Shown here one piece after another: positions 17,896-26,281 of a stretch of 64,000 bases of DNA (its first letter is position 1; every line of letters starts with the position of its first letter). The translations under genes were made by a program, and so were the position numbers. Source of the DNA: Viridibacterium silvisoli (GTDB taxonomy: Bacteria; Pseudomonadota; Gammaproteobacteria; Burkholderiales; Rhodocyclaceae); the NCBI RefSeq assembly GCF_036017035.1, contig NZ_JAYXHS010000002.1, forward strand, positions 930,001-994,000, given 5' to 3'. The notes under the pieces are model-generated. The model saw only the letters and a list, made by a program, of their open reading frames with translations. It did not search any database and had not been told where the DNA came from.

Positions 17896-20625
17896 ATGAG
17901 CGAAATCAGCCGTGTGGCCTTGTTCGGCAAACTCAACAGCCTTGCTTACAAGGCCATAGAGGGTGCCACTGTCTTCTGTAAATTGCGCGGTAATCCCTAT
18001 GTTGAGCTTGAGCACTGGATACAGCAGATCATGCAGAACCAGGACTCGGATCTGCACCACATCGTGCGTCACTTCGAGCTGGATGCAGCCAAGCTGGCTG
18101 CCGACATGACGGCTGCGCTTGATCGCTTGCCGCGCGGCGCGACTTCGATTTCCGATCTGTCTACACACCTTGAAAATGCTGTTGAGCGTGGTTGGGTGTA
18201 CGGCTCGCTGATGTTCAAGGAATCGCAGGTACGCACGGGCCACCTCATCGTCGGCATGCTCAAGACGCCGAGCCTGCGCAACGCACTGGTGGCCATTTCG
18301 AAGCAGTTCGAACGGATCCGCCCCGACACGCTGACCGAAGACTTTGCGAAGATCGTCAGTGCTTCGCCGGAAGAACAACTCACTGCACGCGATGGCTCTT
18401 CGATGGGCTCGCCGGGTGAGGTCAGCGACGCCATGGCGCCAGCGCAGATGGGCAAGCAGGAAGCGCTGAAGAAGTTCACCACCGACCTCACCGAGCAAGC
18501 GCGCAGCGGCAAGATGGACCCCATCGTGGGTCGCGACGACGAAATCCGCCAGGTCGTCGACATCCTCATGCGTCGTCGCCAGAACAACCCCATCCTCGTC
18601 GGCGAGGCGGGCGTCGGCAAGACGGCTGTGGTCGAAGGCTTTGCCCAACGCATCGCGCGTGGCGACGTGCCGCCTTCGCTGAAGGAGGTGTCGCTGCTGG
18701 TGCTCGACGTCGGCCTGCTGCAGGCCGGGGCTTCCATGAAGGGCGAATTCGAGCAGCGCCTGCGCTCTGTCATCGATGAAGTGCAGGCCAGTACCAAGCC
18801 CATCATCCTGTTCATCGACGAAACGCACACCCTCGTCGGCGCTGGCGGTGCTGCCGGTACCGGTGATGCAGCCAACCTGCTCAAGCCTGCGCTGGCGCGC
18901 GGGCAGCTGCGCACCATCGGCGCGACGACTTTTGCCGAATACAAGAAGCATATCGAGAAGGATCCGGCACTGACCCGTCGCTTCCAGACCGTGCAGGTCG
19001 ACGAGCCTGATGAGCCGAAGGCGATCTTGATGATGCGCGGGGTCGCGTCGACGATGGAGAAGCACCACAAGGTGCAGATCCTCGATGAAGCGCTCGAAGC
19101 CGCCGTCAAGCTGTCGCACCGCTATATTCCCGCACGCCAGCTGCCAGACAAATCCGTGAGCCTGCTCGATACCGCCTGCGCGCGCGTTGCTGTGAGCCTG
19201 CACGCCACGCCGGCCGAAGTCGACGACAGCCGCAAGCGCATCGAAGCGCTCGAAACGGAGCTGGGCATCATCGGCCGTGAGAAAGCCATTGGCGTCGATA
19301 TCGGCAACCGCGAAGTGGACACCACTTCGCTGCTGGCAGCAGAGAAGGAACGACTCGCTGCGCTGGATGCGCGCTGGGCTGAAGAGAAGGGCCTGGTCGA
19401 CGAATTGCTGGCCTTGCGCGAAAAACTGCGTGCCGGCATCCAGCCTGTCGAAGGTACGGGTAGCAATCTCGAAGCGGCCGCAGCGGAAGCCGCGCCTGCA
19501 GTTGCGCCCGCCGCACCTGCCATGAGCGATGCCGAGCGCACCGAGCTGCAGACCCAGCTGCGCGCTGTGCAGGACAAGCTGCATGCGCTGCAGGGCGAGT
19601 CTCCGCTGATCCTGCCGACCGTCGACTATCAAGCCGTGGCCGCCGTTGTGGGTGACTGGACCGGCATTCCGGTCGGCCGCATGGCACGCAACGAAATCGA
19701 GACCATCCTCAAGGTTGCCGAGCATCTGGGCAAGCGCGTGATCGGTCAGGACCATGCGATGGAGATGATCGCCAAGCGCATCCAGACCTCGCGTGCTGGC
19801 CTAGACAATCCAAGCAAGCCGATCGGCGTGTTCATGCTGGCCGGCACTTCCGGTGTGGGCAAGACAGAGACGGCATTGGCCTTGGCAGAAGCGCTTTACG
19901 GCGGCGAGCAGAACGTCATCACCATCAACATGAGCGAGTACCAGGAAGCACATACTGTTTCGACGCTCAAGGGTGCGCCTCCCGGATATGTCGGTTATGG
20001 CGAAGGTGGTGTGCTGACCGAGGCCGTGCGCCGCAAGCCTTATTCCGTGGTGCTGCTCGACGAAGTGGAGAAGGCGCACCCGGATGTGCACGAGATGTTC
20101 TTCCAGGTGTTCGACAAGGGCTTCATGGAAGATGGCGAAGGCCGCTTCATCGACTTCAAGAACACCCTGATCCTGCTGACAACCAATGCGGGTACCGATC
20201 TGATCGCGGGCATGTGCAAGGATCCTGACCTGATGCCTGATCCGGAAGGCATGGCCAAGGCGTTGCGCGAGCCGCTGCTGAAAATCTTCCCGCCTGCGTT
20301 GCTCGGTCGCCTCGTGGCGATTCCCTACTATCCGCTGTCGGATGCAATGCTGGGCGAGATCGTCAAGCTGCAGCTGAACCGCATCAAGAAGCGTGTCGAG
20401 ACGCGTTACAAGATTCCATTCCAGTATGGCGAAGACGTGGTCAAACTCGTCGTATCGCGTTGCACGGAGGGCGAGTCGGGCGGCCGCATGATCGATGCGA
20501 TCCTCACCAACACGATGCTGCCGGACATCTCACGCGAGTTCCTCAATCGCATGATGGAAGGCAAGGAAATAGGTGGTGTGACGGTAGGCGTCAACAACGC
20601 CGAGTTCTCCTACACCTTTGCTTGA
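17896..20625 (+). CDS. clpV: ClpV (TssH) AAA+ sheath-recycling ATPase
   Basis: 909 aa, a ClpB/Hsp100-type ATPase. The N-terminal domain (MSEISRVALFGKLNSLAYKA, then VELEHWIQQI) is of the ClpV type that binds the TssC N-terminus. AAA domain 1 has Walker A GEAGVGKT at 236-243 and the second has GTSGVGKT at 650-657, separated by a coiled middle domain with an Ala/Pro-rich insert near residues 525-545. ClpV unfolds contracted sheath for reuse. A GGGAGAA ribosome site precedes the ATG. It is the last core T6SS gene, and the putative cargo genes start 46 bp downstream. Confidence 0.97.
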   Translation: MSEISRVALFGKLNSLAYKAIEGATVFCKLRGNPYVELEHWIQQIMQNQDSDLHHIVRHFELDAAKLAADMTAALDRLPRGATSISDLSTHLENAVERGWVYGSLMFKESQVRTGHLIVGMLKTPSLRNALVAISKQFERIRPDTLTEDFAKIVSASPEEQLTARDGSSMGSPGEVSDAMAPAQMGKQEALKKFTTDLTEQARSGKMDPIVGRDDEIRQVVDILMRRRQNNPILVGEAGVGKTAVVEGFAQRIARGDVPPSLKEVSLLVLDVGLLQAGASMKGEFEQRLRSVIDEVQASTKPIILFIDETHTLVGAGGAAGTGDAANLLKPALARGQLRTIGATTFAEYKKHIEKDPALTRRFQTVQVDEPDEPKAILMMRGVASTMEKHHKVQILDEALEAAVKLSHRYIPARQLPDKSVSLLDTACARVAVSLHATPAEVDDSRKRIEALETELGIIGREKAIGVDIGNREVDTTSLLAAEKERLAALDARWAEEKGLVDELLALREKLRAGIQPVEGTGSNLEAAAAEAAPAVAPAAPAMSDAERTELQTQLRAVQDKLHALQGESPLILPTVDYQAVAAVVGDWTGIPVGRMARNEIETILKVAEHLGKRVIGQDHAMEMIAKRIQTSRAGLDNPSKPIGVFMLAGTSGVGKTETALALAEALYGGEQNVITINMSEYQEAHTVSTLKGAPPGYVGYGEGGVLTEAVRRKPYSVVLLDEVEKAHPDVHEMFFQVFDKGFMEDGEGRFIDFKNTLILLTTNAGTDLIAGMCKDPDLMPDPEGMAKALREPLLKIFPPALLGRLVAIPYYPLSDAMLGEIVKLQLNRIKKRVETRYKIPFQYGEDVVKLVVSRCTEGESGGRMIDAILTNTMLPDISREFLNRMMEGKEIGGVTVGVNNAEFSYTFA

Positions 20626-20671
20626 TGATCGAGCTTGGTCGCCAGCGTCAAATAGCCTGAGGGGATAAAGG

Positions 20672-21691
20672 ATGAACTATCAGGAGTGGAAGGACCGCAC
20701 CAACCGCGGAATATTCAAGCCTCGCAGCCACGAGCTGCAAGCAGTCGATGCCGAATTCAAGAAGATTCAGACGATCAAGGACATCTCGGAGTTGACGGCC
20801 TTGCGCAAGGCTCTCGACAACTGGAAGAAGTCGCAAGGGCCAATGTGGCGCAACAGCAGCCGCAACCATGATGGTGCCGTCGAAGAGTTGGACAAGCTCA
20901 TCAACGGTAACGCCGCGACTTTCAACCAAGCGGCTCTGGCTGCCCGCCTGGCACAGGCGAGACAGAACAACGCGGGTGTTCAGGTCAATCAGGTCGTGAA
21001 ACAGAAGTTCGGCAACAACGATCCTGATTTTGCCGGCGTGGAATTCGAGTGGCCTGTCGTATTCAAGATCATCAAGCGAGGCACCGTCGTCGAAGTGAAA
21101 GTCAGCATTGGGGGGAGCATGAGCGACGGGACGTATTTCCCCGAGGAAGAAAAATCGGCCTTCCGCACGCACATCCTCACGGCCTGGAACGTCGCGACCG
21201 TGATCGTCGAGGAAGCACCCAATCGCACGCGTTACTACGATCTGATGTTTGACCTGGAATGGGTGGATCCCGGATCGCCGCAACCGAAGTACATCGTCGA
21301 TGTGCATAAGCTGCACGACCGCGACAATATGCGTGACTGGACGTTCGGCAATCGCGAAGCCTGTATCCATGAGTTCGGCCACATGATCGGTTGCCCGGAT
21401 GAATACAACACGGTGTCGCTGCAAGGGTTCGGTCAAGTCATCCATGATGCTGCGATGTACAGCCAGGCTGGCTACACGACCAACAGCATCATGAACAATC
21501 CGGGATCCTCAGGACGGATCCATGATCGCCACTTCAGCTTTGTTGCGCGTCATTGCAGACAGATCATGAAGGCGCCAACCGAAATCAAGATTTTGCGCAG
21601 AACTGGCCCAACCGATGTGGAGGAGGTCAGGCAACTGATGGTAGCGGCCGCCCATGGCCGGCGACGTGCTCTGGGATTCGATGACGACTAA
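20672..21691 (+). CDS. Putative secreted snapalysin/metzincin-like zinc metalloprotease (T6SS cargo candidate)
   Basis: 339 aa with no signal peptide. The zinc motif HEFGHMIGCPDE (residues 233-244) fits HExxHxxGxxD: ligands H233, H237 and D243, with E234 as general base. A plausible metzincin Met-turn follows in NSIMNNP (M274). An Asp as third ligand is the snapalysin variant. The N-terminal roughly 80 residues are a helical module (LTALRKALDNWKKSQGP, then NSSRNHDGAVEELDKL) that could serve delivery; I only vaguely recall similar N-termini in other T6SS-linked proteins. It lies 46 bp after clpV on the same strand, so it is likely co-transcribed. Protease fold and zinc site are well supported; the cargo role is inferred from position. 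Confidence 0.75.
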   Translation: MNYQEWKDRTNRGIFKPRSHELQAVDAEFKKIQTIKDISELTALRKALDNWKKSQGPMWRNSSRNHDGAVEELDKLINGNAATFNQAALAARLAQARQNNAGVQVNQVVKQKFGNNDPDFAGVEFEWPVVFKIIKRGTVVEVKVSIGGSMSDGTYFPEEEKSAFRTHILTAWNVATVIVEEAPNRTRYYDLMFDLEWVDPGSPQPKYIVDVHKLHDRDNMRDWTFGNREACIHEFGHMIGCPDEYNTVSLQGFGQVIHDAAMYSQAGYTTNSIMNNPGSSGRIHDRHFSFVARHCRQIMKAPTEIKILRRTGPTDVEEVRQLMVAAAHGRRRALGFDDD

Positions 21692-21874
21692 TCGGGCCTG
21701 GTTTGCCGCATGACTATTTGCGGCTATCACACAGATACCTCTGTCATGACTTTCCGTGGAGTTTCCGAACGATCGGTCTGACGGGTACGGCGCGGTTACT
21801 ACTCACTACGTGAGCGAGCTTCTCTCCCGAAAAACCTCTCAACAGGGGGAGGTGAAATATCGACGGACTTTTCA

Positions 21875-23176
21875 ATGACCACTTTTACCGTTTACTGCCA
21901 TGGCACCGGCTTCAACAGCGTCAAAGGGCGCGAGAAAGATGAACTCGTTGCCTGGTTCCACGACCACACGGCGGGTAACTGTGTGAGCTTCTCTGGCTCG
22001 CTGGTGAAAGCCGGCAGCTACATGATCAACGAAGGGCCGGGTCACGGTGGCAAGGGCGGCATCGCTCTGCCACAGCAGATCAACCCCATGACGGGCAACG
22101 AGAAGACGTCGCGCACGCTAGGCCAGCGCGCGAATCCATTCTCTTCCCCTTCATTTGCTGATCATGCCCGTGGCAACACTGGGGGCAAGACGAAGTTCAT
22201 GGCGAACATGAAGGGTAATGTCGATGGTCAGGGTTGGGACGAGAATGTGCTGCGCACGGTCAACATCATCCAGGACCTGAAATTCGAGAAAGGCCAGGAC
22301 ATCGACCGTGTGAACCTGGTCGGCTGGAGCCGGGGTGCAGTGACCTGCATTCGCATCGCGCACTTGATGCACGAGGTTTTTGGCACGTCCATCGAATGCA
22401 ATATCTTTGGTGTTGATCCGGTTGCCGGCAAGGATGCCGGTTTGACCATGGAGGACACTCGCATATTGCAGCCCAACGTTCGCCGCTATGTCGCCGTGCT
22501 GGCCATGCATGAGATGCGCAAGACCTTCAAGCCGCAGGACTGGAGCCGCATGGCGATGGATCCTGAGGTCACGACGGCTGTGTTGTTGCCGATGCCCGGC
22601 GTGCATGCTGCACAGGTCATTGCAGGTACGCCGGTCGATGCTGCGCATATCACCCGCAATCTGGCGGCCGGCTGCTTGCGTGCCTGGGGAACGCCACTGA
22701 CGGGTACGCCTTACAACCACCTGAGCACACCGCAAGACATGTGCGAGGCTTACGGGCGACTGGTCTTGTCCTTGTCCGAACATGCGAAGTACCAGACTTC
22801 AGGGCTCAAGAACCGCATCATCGGCATGGGCTTGCGCCGTCGTGACTTTGCCAAGCATTCGAAGATGGACACCTATACGCGCGGCGGCAAGGAAAGCTAT
22901 TGGGTAAATGAACACCATCGCGCCTGTTTTGCGGCTGCATTCCCGGGCGCCTATCAGACCATTTTCGAGAGTACCGGCAGCGGCGAGGCGCCTCTGAAAA
23001 ATGTTGATCCCGTATTGTTCCGTGCCATGGCGAACCGCAACGGAATCCGTGCGTCATTGATGGCCAAGGGCTTGCTGGTCGATCACCCGGTTTACACGGT
23101 CGAGATTGGCGGTGGGCGCTACGGGCATGAGCTGGCCGCTGTGCCATGGCCGGCCTTCTTCCCGCTGCACGCCTGA
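21875..23176 (+). CDS. Putative alpha/beta-hydrolase (Tle-like lipase), T6SS cargo candidate
   Basis: 433 aa, no signal peptide. An N-terminal strand ends in CHGTGFN (HGTG, an oxyanion-type element, residues 9-12). The nucleophile elbow is GWSRG (S152 in NLVGWSRGAV), as in DUF2235/Tle1-like phospholipases. Candidate acid is D181 (GVDPVAG) and candidate base is H244 in a PGVH context, matching the PGVH motif of DUF2235 proteins. The family assignment is from these motifs only. It sits 183 bp after the metalloprotease on the same strand. No immunity lipoprotein is seen next to it. The GGGGGAGG upstream is too far (over 20 bp) to be the main ribosome site, so initiation looks weak. Confidence 0.7.
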   Translation: MTTFTVYCHGTGFNSVKGREKDELVAWFHDHTAGNCVSFSGSLVKAGSYMINEGPGHGGKGGIALPQQINPMTGNEKTSRTLGQRANPFSSPSFADHARGNTGGKTKFMANMKGNVDGQGWDENVLRTVNIIQDLKFEKGQDIDRVNLVGWSRGAVTCIRIAHLMHEVFGTSIECNIFGVDPVAGKDAGLTMEDTRILQPNVRRYVAVLAMHEMRKTFKPQDWSRMAMDPEVTTAVLLPMPGVHAAQVIAGTPVDAAHITRNLAAGCLRAWGTPLTGTPYNHLSTPQDMCEAYGRLVLSLSEHAKYQTSGLKNRIIGMGLRRRDFAKHSKMDTYTRGGKESYWVNEHHRACFAAAFPGAYQTIFESTGSGEAPLKNVDPVLFRAMANRNGIRASLMAKGLLVDHPVYTVEIGGGRYGHELAAVPWPAFFPLHA

Positions 23177-23285
23177 GCAAGTAGGCCGGATCAGGTGGCA
23201 GCGGAATCCGGGACTGATTCTCCGATCCTGTTTTCGCGTGATGGGAGAGTATTTTTTCATTCCACAACAAGCGAGTGCTATTGCC

Positions 23286-23822
23286 ATGCCGAATTTCTTT
23301 TCTGCCCTGATCGGGTCACGAAGCAACACACCCAACGAAAGTATCCAGCAATCCAACTCCAATACTGTAAAGGGCTATAGCGGGGAGGGGAGGGCGACGG
23401 GAAATATCGATAGTGAGATCGTCGCTGAGATCAGCAAACTTCTTAAGGCTGGTGCGTCCGTCAAAATTCGTCACAAGTATCGACACTTCACAGCCAGGCC
23501 GGGGCTGACAGACGTTCACCACAGTCAGATTTTCGTTGAGAACACTGGTGGTGACGTATTGTTTAACTTTGGCTTGTGGACTGATGACACTTCGAAAATC
23601 ATGTTCGAGCAAGACATACAAGTTAAGTACTACAAAGACAGCACAACCTACGCGCCAAATCCGGTAACCGTAACCCCGCAGAAATTTCTGGAGGCTTTCC
23701 TCGCTACCCGGCGCAAGTGTGGTCCCGACTACAAGCTCCTGCACAACAACTGCCAGAAATTCGCGCGCTTGTTCATGGAAGAGCTTGGAGCCAAACACAC
23801 TCGCCGAAAGTTCTTTCTCTGA
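23286..23822 (+). CDS. Permuted-papain-like (PPPDE/LRAT-type) protein, T6SS cargo candidate
   Basis: 178 aa from ATG 23286 (ATG 23241 is an alternative; neither has a strong ribosome site). The C-terminal half carries DVHHSQIFVEN (H78/H79), a FNFGL turn and then YKLLHNNCQKFARLFMEEL with C156. An early His followed by a late NC-x-x-F helix is the order expected of circularly permuted papain-fold enzymes (PPPDE deubiquitinase/deSUMOylase, LRAT and related NlpC/P60). The first 45 residues are Ser/Asn-rich and probably disordered. Base composition is clearly AT-richer than the flanking genes, suggesting recent transfer. It follows the hydrolase by about 110 bp. Enzyme class is inferred from motifs; substrate unknown. 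Confidence 0.6.
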   Translation: MPNFFSALIGSRSNTPNESIQQSNSNTVKGYSGEGRATGNIDSEIVAEISKLLKAGASVKIRHKYRHFTARPGLTDVHHSQIFVENTGGDVLFNFGLWTDDTSKIMFEQDIQVKYYKDSTTYAPNPVTVTPQKFLEAFLATRRKCGPDYKLLHNNCQKFARLFMEELGAKHTRRKFFL

Positions 23823-23944
23823 GTGCGGACAAAAAAGTCAGAACGGAGCTTGATCCTCTCTGCGGATTATTGAAATTCGCAAGCGGCCTCGGCTACTGTC
23901 CTGTCGGAGCTTTCAGGTAACAACGTTGCTGAGTCGTGCTCGGA

Positions 23945-24155
23945 TCTCTAGACAGCCCAGCGCTGCATGAGTCATCTGGGCATTCATTGATCACAACAAT
24001 CTGTCGCAAAAATAAATCCAGAACGACTGCCAGAAACAACCAGTCTTGGTGGGGGCGGATGTAGGTTATGTCGGTCACCCGGACCGTGTTTGTTTTTTTG
24101 ACGTCGAGCTCCCGTCGCGGATGGTTTGGTGACACCTTGGTAGTGTTCTCAGTGT
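23945..24155 (-). pseudogene. IS3-family transposase (OrfB, rve integrase) remnant
   Basis: Reading leftward, VRVTDITYIRPHQDWLFLAVVLDLF followed by RQIVV (about 24081-23992) is the start of the DDE integrase core of IS3-group OrfB proteins (first catalytic Asp in TDITY). The frame then breaks: a -1 shift and a stop in place of the expected GW codon precede a recognisable SMNAQMTHAAL continuation near 23975-23945. Neither the remaining DDE domain nor terminal repeats are present. It is a decayed insertion between two cargo candidates, with no function of its own. Confidence 0.75.
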
Positions 24156-24252
24156 GGCCGAGTAGCTCCGAGGTAGCCCAAACGGGCCGCTCGCTAGCTC
24201 GTCACTGCAGATCAATGACTGTTCTACACAGAAAATTCGTAAGGTTCTGACG

Positions 24253-25425
24253 ATGCGCTACAACGACGCTGGTTTTCTGGAACACACGATCGGCATGCCG
24301 ATTACGCACATGAACGCTTTCCTGAACGTGGCGCGTTCGCAGAAATGCGTGATCTTGGTACGCGCGACCGGACCTACCTGTCATGGTCTGCTGGCTGAAG
24401 GCTACGACACCAAGGGTTACCGCATTCACGGAAAGTCTTGCGATTGGGGGCCGATGGCCGGCTTTGTGATGCGCGATCCGCGTCTGAACAAGTACGGTCT
24501 TGGCAAGGCTGAGTTCAACCGCGAAAAGCACAAGGAAGCGCTCTACGATGACCATGAAGGGCAGGGCTGGAAGGCAGCGACCACGCCGCTGATCATCTCC
24601 GAGCAGCGTATCGACTGGCTACGTAAGAACGGTCACGTGCCCAATCTGCGTGTGATGGGATATGGCTATCGCGGTCGCGCAAGTCGCGCTGGCGTGACCT
24701 TCGACTACGCCTTGGTGCGAAAGCCCGGTGGTCTCTATGGTGTGTGCTTCGATCACACGCAAGGCGGGCCAAAGTGGGTTCAGGAGACGGGTCTTCCTGC
24801 GGGCAAGTACCAACCTCTGGAGCCAATGCTCGCAATGACCAATCCGCCGGGGCATAGCGGTATCTCCTCTGTGGTGCTGGAAGTGATGCCGCACCTGCGA
24901 GCGATTACGGGCGACTACGATCTGTTTGCGGTATGGCCTTATGTCGAGGACTACGATGCCCGCGTCGGCGCAGCGGATCATCGTCCCCTGGGAACCGTGA
25001 AAGGGCGCCCCGGTGCAGAGGGGAGGAACGTGGACTACCTGGAGCGCAATTTCACACGCGGTGGTCAGGGTACGAAGCTGGGCAACATCACCAATCGTAT
25101 CTACACGCTATGCCAGTCGGTTAACTCCATTGTGGGGAGTACGGTGCTATGGCATAGCGACGAAGCCGCCAGACCGTATCTGACCGATGTGGACCTGCCT
25201 GTGATTGCGTTCAACCCCGCGGGCACGCATTTCGGCCTCGAAACAATAGAAGACTTCAAGGTGTTCATCGCGGCCTGTGATCAGGACGGCATTTACGTGA
25301 CCTTGTCGAACGCATGGGCGCAGGATGTCGTCGCGGGGAAGCCCAACCGGCTTGGTGCCGAATATGGCCGCTATGTACCCGCAGATGGCGTCAGGGTCAT
25401 CGTGCCTGACTGGTACAATCGCTGA
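24253..25425 (+). CDS. Putative CyaA/ExoY/edema-factor-type nucleotidyl cyclase toxin, T6SS cargo candidate
   Basis: 390 aa, essentially all catalytic domain. By recalled alignment to Bordetella CyaA, every landmark but one is present: the opening GMPITHMNAF; R37 (CyaA R41) in LVRATGP; K54 and K61 (CyaA K58 and K65) in LLAEGYDTKGYRIHGKSCDWG; D221 and D223 (CyaA D188/D190, the metal-binding DxD) in GDYDLFAVWPY; and H301 (CyaA H298) in VLWHSDEAARPY. The exception is the Asn after the His (CyaA N304), which is Arg307 here. The C-terminal strand region DGIYVTLSNAWA matches the end of the CyaA domain. There is no signal peptide, type III signal or RTX repeats. AAGG lies 8 bp before the ATG. Related toxins are activated by eukaryotic calmodulin or actin and make cAMP or cGMP in host cells. 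Delivery by the adjacent T6SS is inferred from position. Confidence 0.85.
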   Translation: MRYNDAGFLEHTIGMPITHMNAFLNVARSQKCVILVRATGPTCHGLLAEGYDTKGYRIHGKSCDWGPMAGFVMRDPRLNKYGLGKAEFNREKHKEALYDDHEGQGWKAATTPLIISEQRIDWLRKNGHVPNLRVMGYGYRGRASRAGVTFDYALVRKPGGLYGVCFDHTQGGPKWVQETGLPAGKYQPLEPMLAMTNPPGHSGISSVVLEVMPHLRAITGDYDLFAVWPYVEDYDARVGAADHRPLGTVKGRPGAEGRNVDYLERNFTRGGQGTKLGNITNRIYTLCQSVNSIVGSTVLWHSDEAARPYLTDVDLPVIAFNPAGTHFGLETIEDFKVFIAACDQDGIYVTLSNAWAQDVVAGKPNRLGAEYGRYVPADGVRVIVPDWYNR

Positions 25426-25496
25426 AGCCGGATCGCACACAATGCGTGCGCTTCGCTGGCCCGGAAATAGACCGCACCTCTGCGCGGTCATGAGCT

Positions 25497-26264
25497 TCAG
25501 CGGATAACAGTTGTGACCTCTTCCAGTTCCCCGACCTGTATGGCTACCGCCGTATAGTTGTCCGCGTTTTCCTTGGCGCTCGATTCGACGCGCTGGGCCA
25601 TGACTTCCAGCCATTCTTTGGCGGACGTCGCGTCTTCGAGCATTTCTTCCATGACGTGCTCTTCGAGGTACTCCCACCAGCCATCGGTGCACATCAGGAA
25701 CAGATCGCCTTCTTCGACGAGGATGGGAGTGCCGGAGACACTGATCGTCATCTCGTCGTTGCTGCCAATGGCTGAGGTCAGCATATTGCGCTGCGGGTGG
25801 GTGCGGATGATTTCCTCGTTGCCGTAGCCTGCATCGATGAGTTGTTGCACGAGGCTGTGGTCTCGCGTTTGCAAGGCAATCTTGCGGCGACGGAACAGGT
25901 AGATACGCGTGTCGCCAACATGCGCCCAGACAGCCTGGCGGGTACCGGCGTCGATCAGCAACACGGCAACCGTCGCGTGCATGTCGTCACCTTCCGGATT
26001 GCGGTGTTTGTGCTCCATGACGGCGGAATGTGCACCTGTGGTCAGATCGGTGACCACTTGTTCGCTGACTTCGGGCTTTGCTTCGAACTGCGTCAAGGTG
26101 GTATTGACGACCAGTTGCGAAGCGACATCTCCGCTGCCATGACCGCCCGCGCCGTCTGATACGACCCAGCAACACGCAGTGTCAGAGGTCCAGTAACCGC
26201 ATGTGTCTTCGTTGCGCTTGCGTTGACCTGTTTGCGATGTGTAGGTGGTTTGAAGTGCCAGCAT
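25497..26264 (-). CDS. pppA: PppA, PP2C-family protein phosphatase of the T6SS
   Basis: 255 aa with the PP2C (PPM) motif set: RNED (17-20), VVSDGAGGHG with metal-binding D37-G38, HVGDTRIY, NMLTSAIG, CTDGWWEYL and ADNYTAVAI. It is cytoplasmic, a single domain. PppA dephosphorylates the FHA protein and so antagonises PpkA in the threonine-phosphorylation pathway. It lies 17 bp after the FHA gene, clearly the same transcript. It converges with the cyclase gene across about 70 bp. Confidence 0.95.
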   Translation of the reverse strand: MLALQTTYTSQTGQRKRNEDTCGYWTSDTACCWVVSDGAGGHGSGDVASQLVVNTTLTQFEAKPEVSEQVVTDLTTGAHSAVMEHKHRNPEGDDMHATVAVLLIDAGTRQAVWAHVGDTRIYLFRRRKIALQTRDHSLVQQLIDAGYGNEEIIRTHPQRNMLTSAIGSNDEMTISVSGTPILVEEGDLFLMCTDGWWEYLEEHVMEEMLEDATSAKEWLEVMAQRVESSAKENADNYTAVAIQVGELEEVTTVIR

Positions 26265-26281
26265 GTGCGTCTCGTAACGTC

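Noticed and set aside
17836..19755. 639-codon open frame on the minus strand
   Set aside because: Antisense to clpV, which is certain from its motifs.
23893..24135. 80-codon minus-strand frame as an independent gene or antitoxin/immunity gene
   Set aside because: It contains an IS3 integrase fragment and then breaks by frameshift, so it is a transposase relic and not an immunity gene.
25465..25487. GACCGC...GCGGTC hairpin as a terminator between the cyclase and pppA
   Set aside because: Only a 6-bp stem and no T-run on either side; too weak to call.
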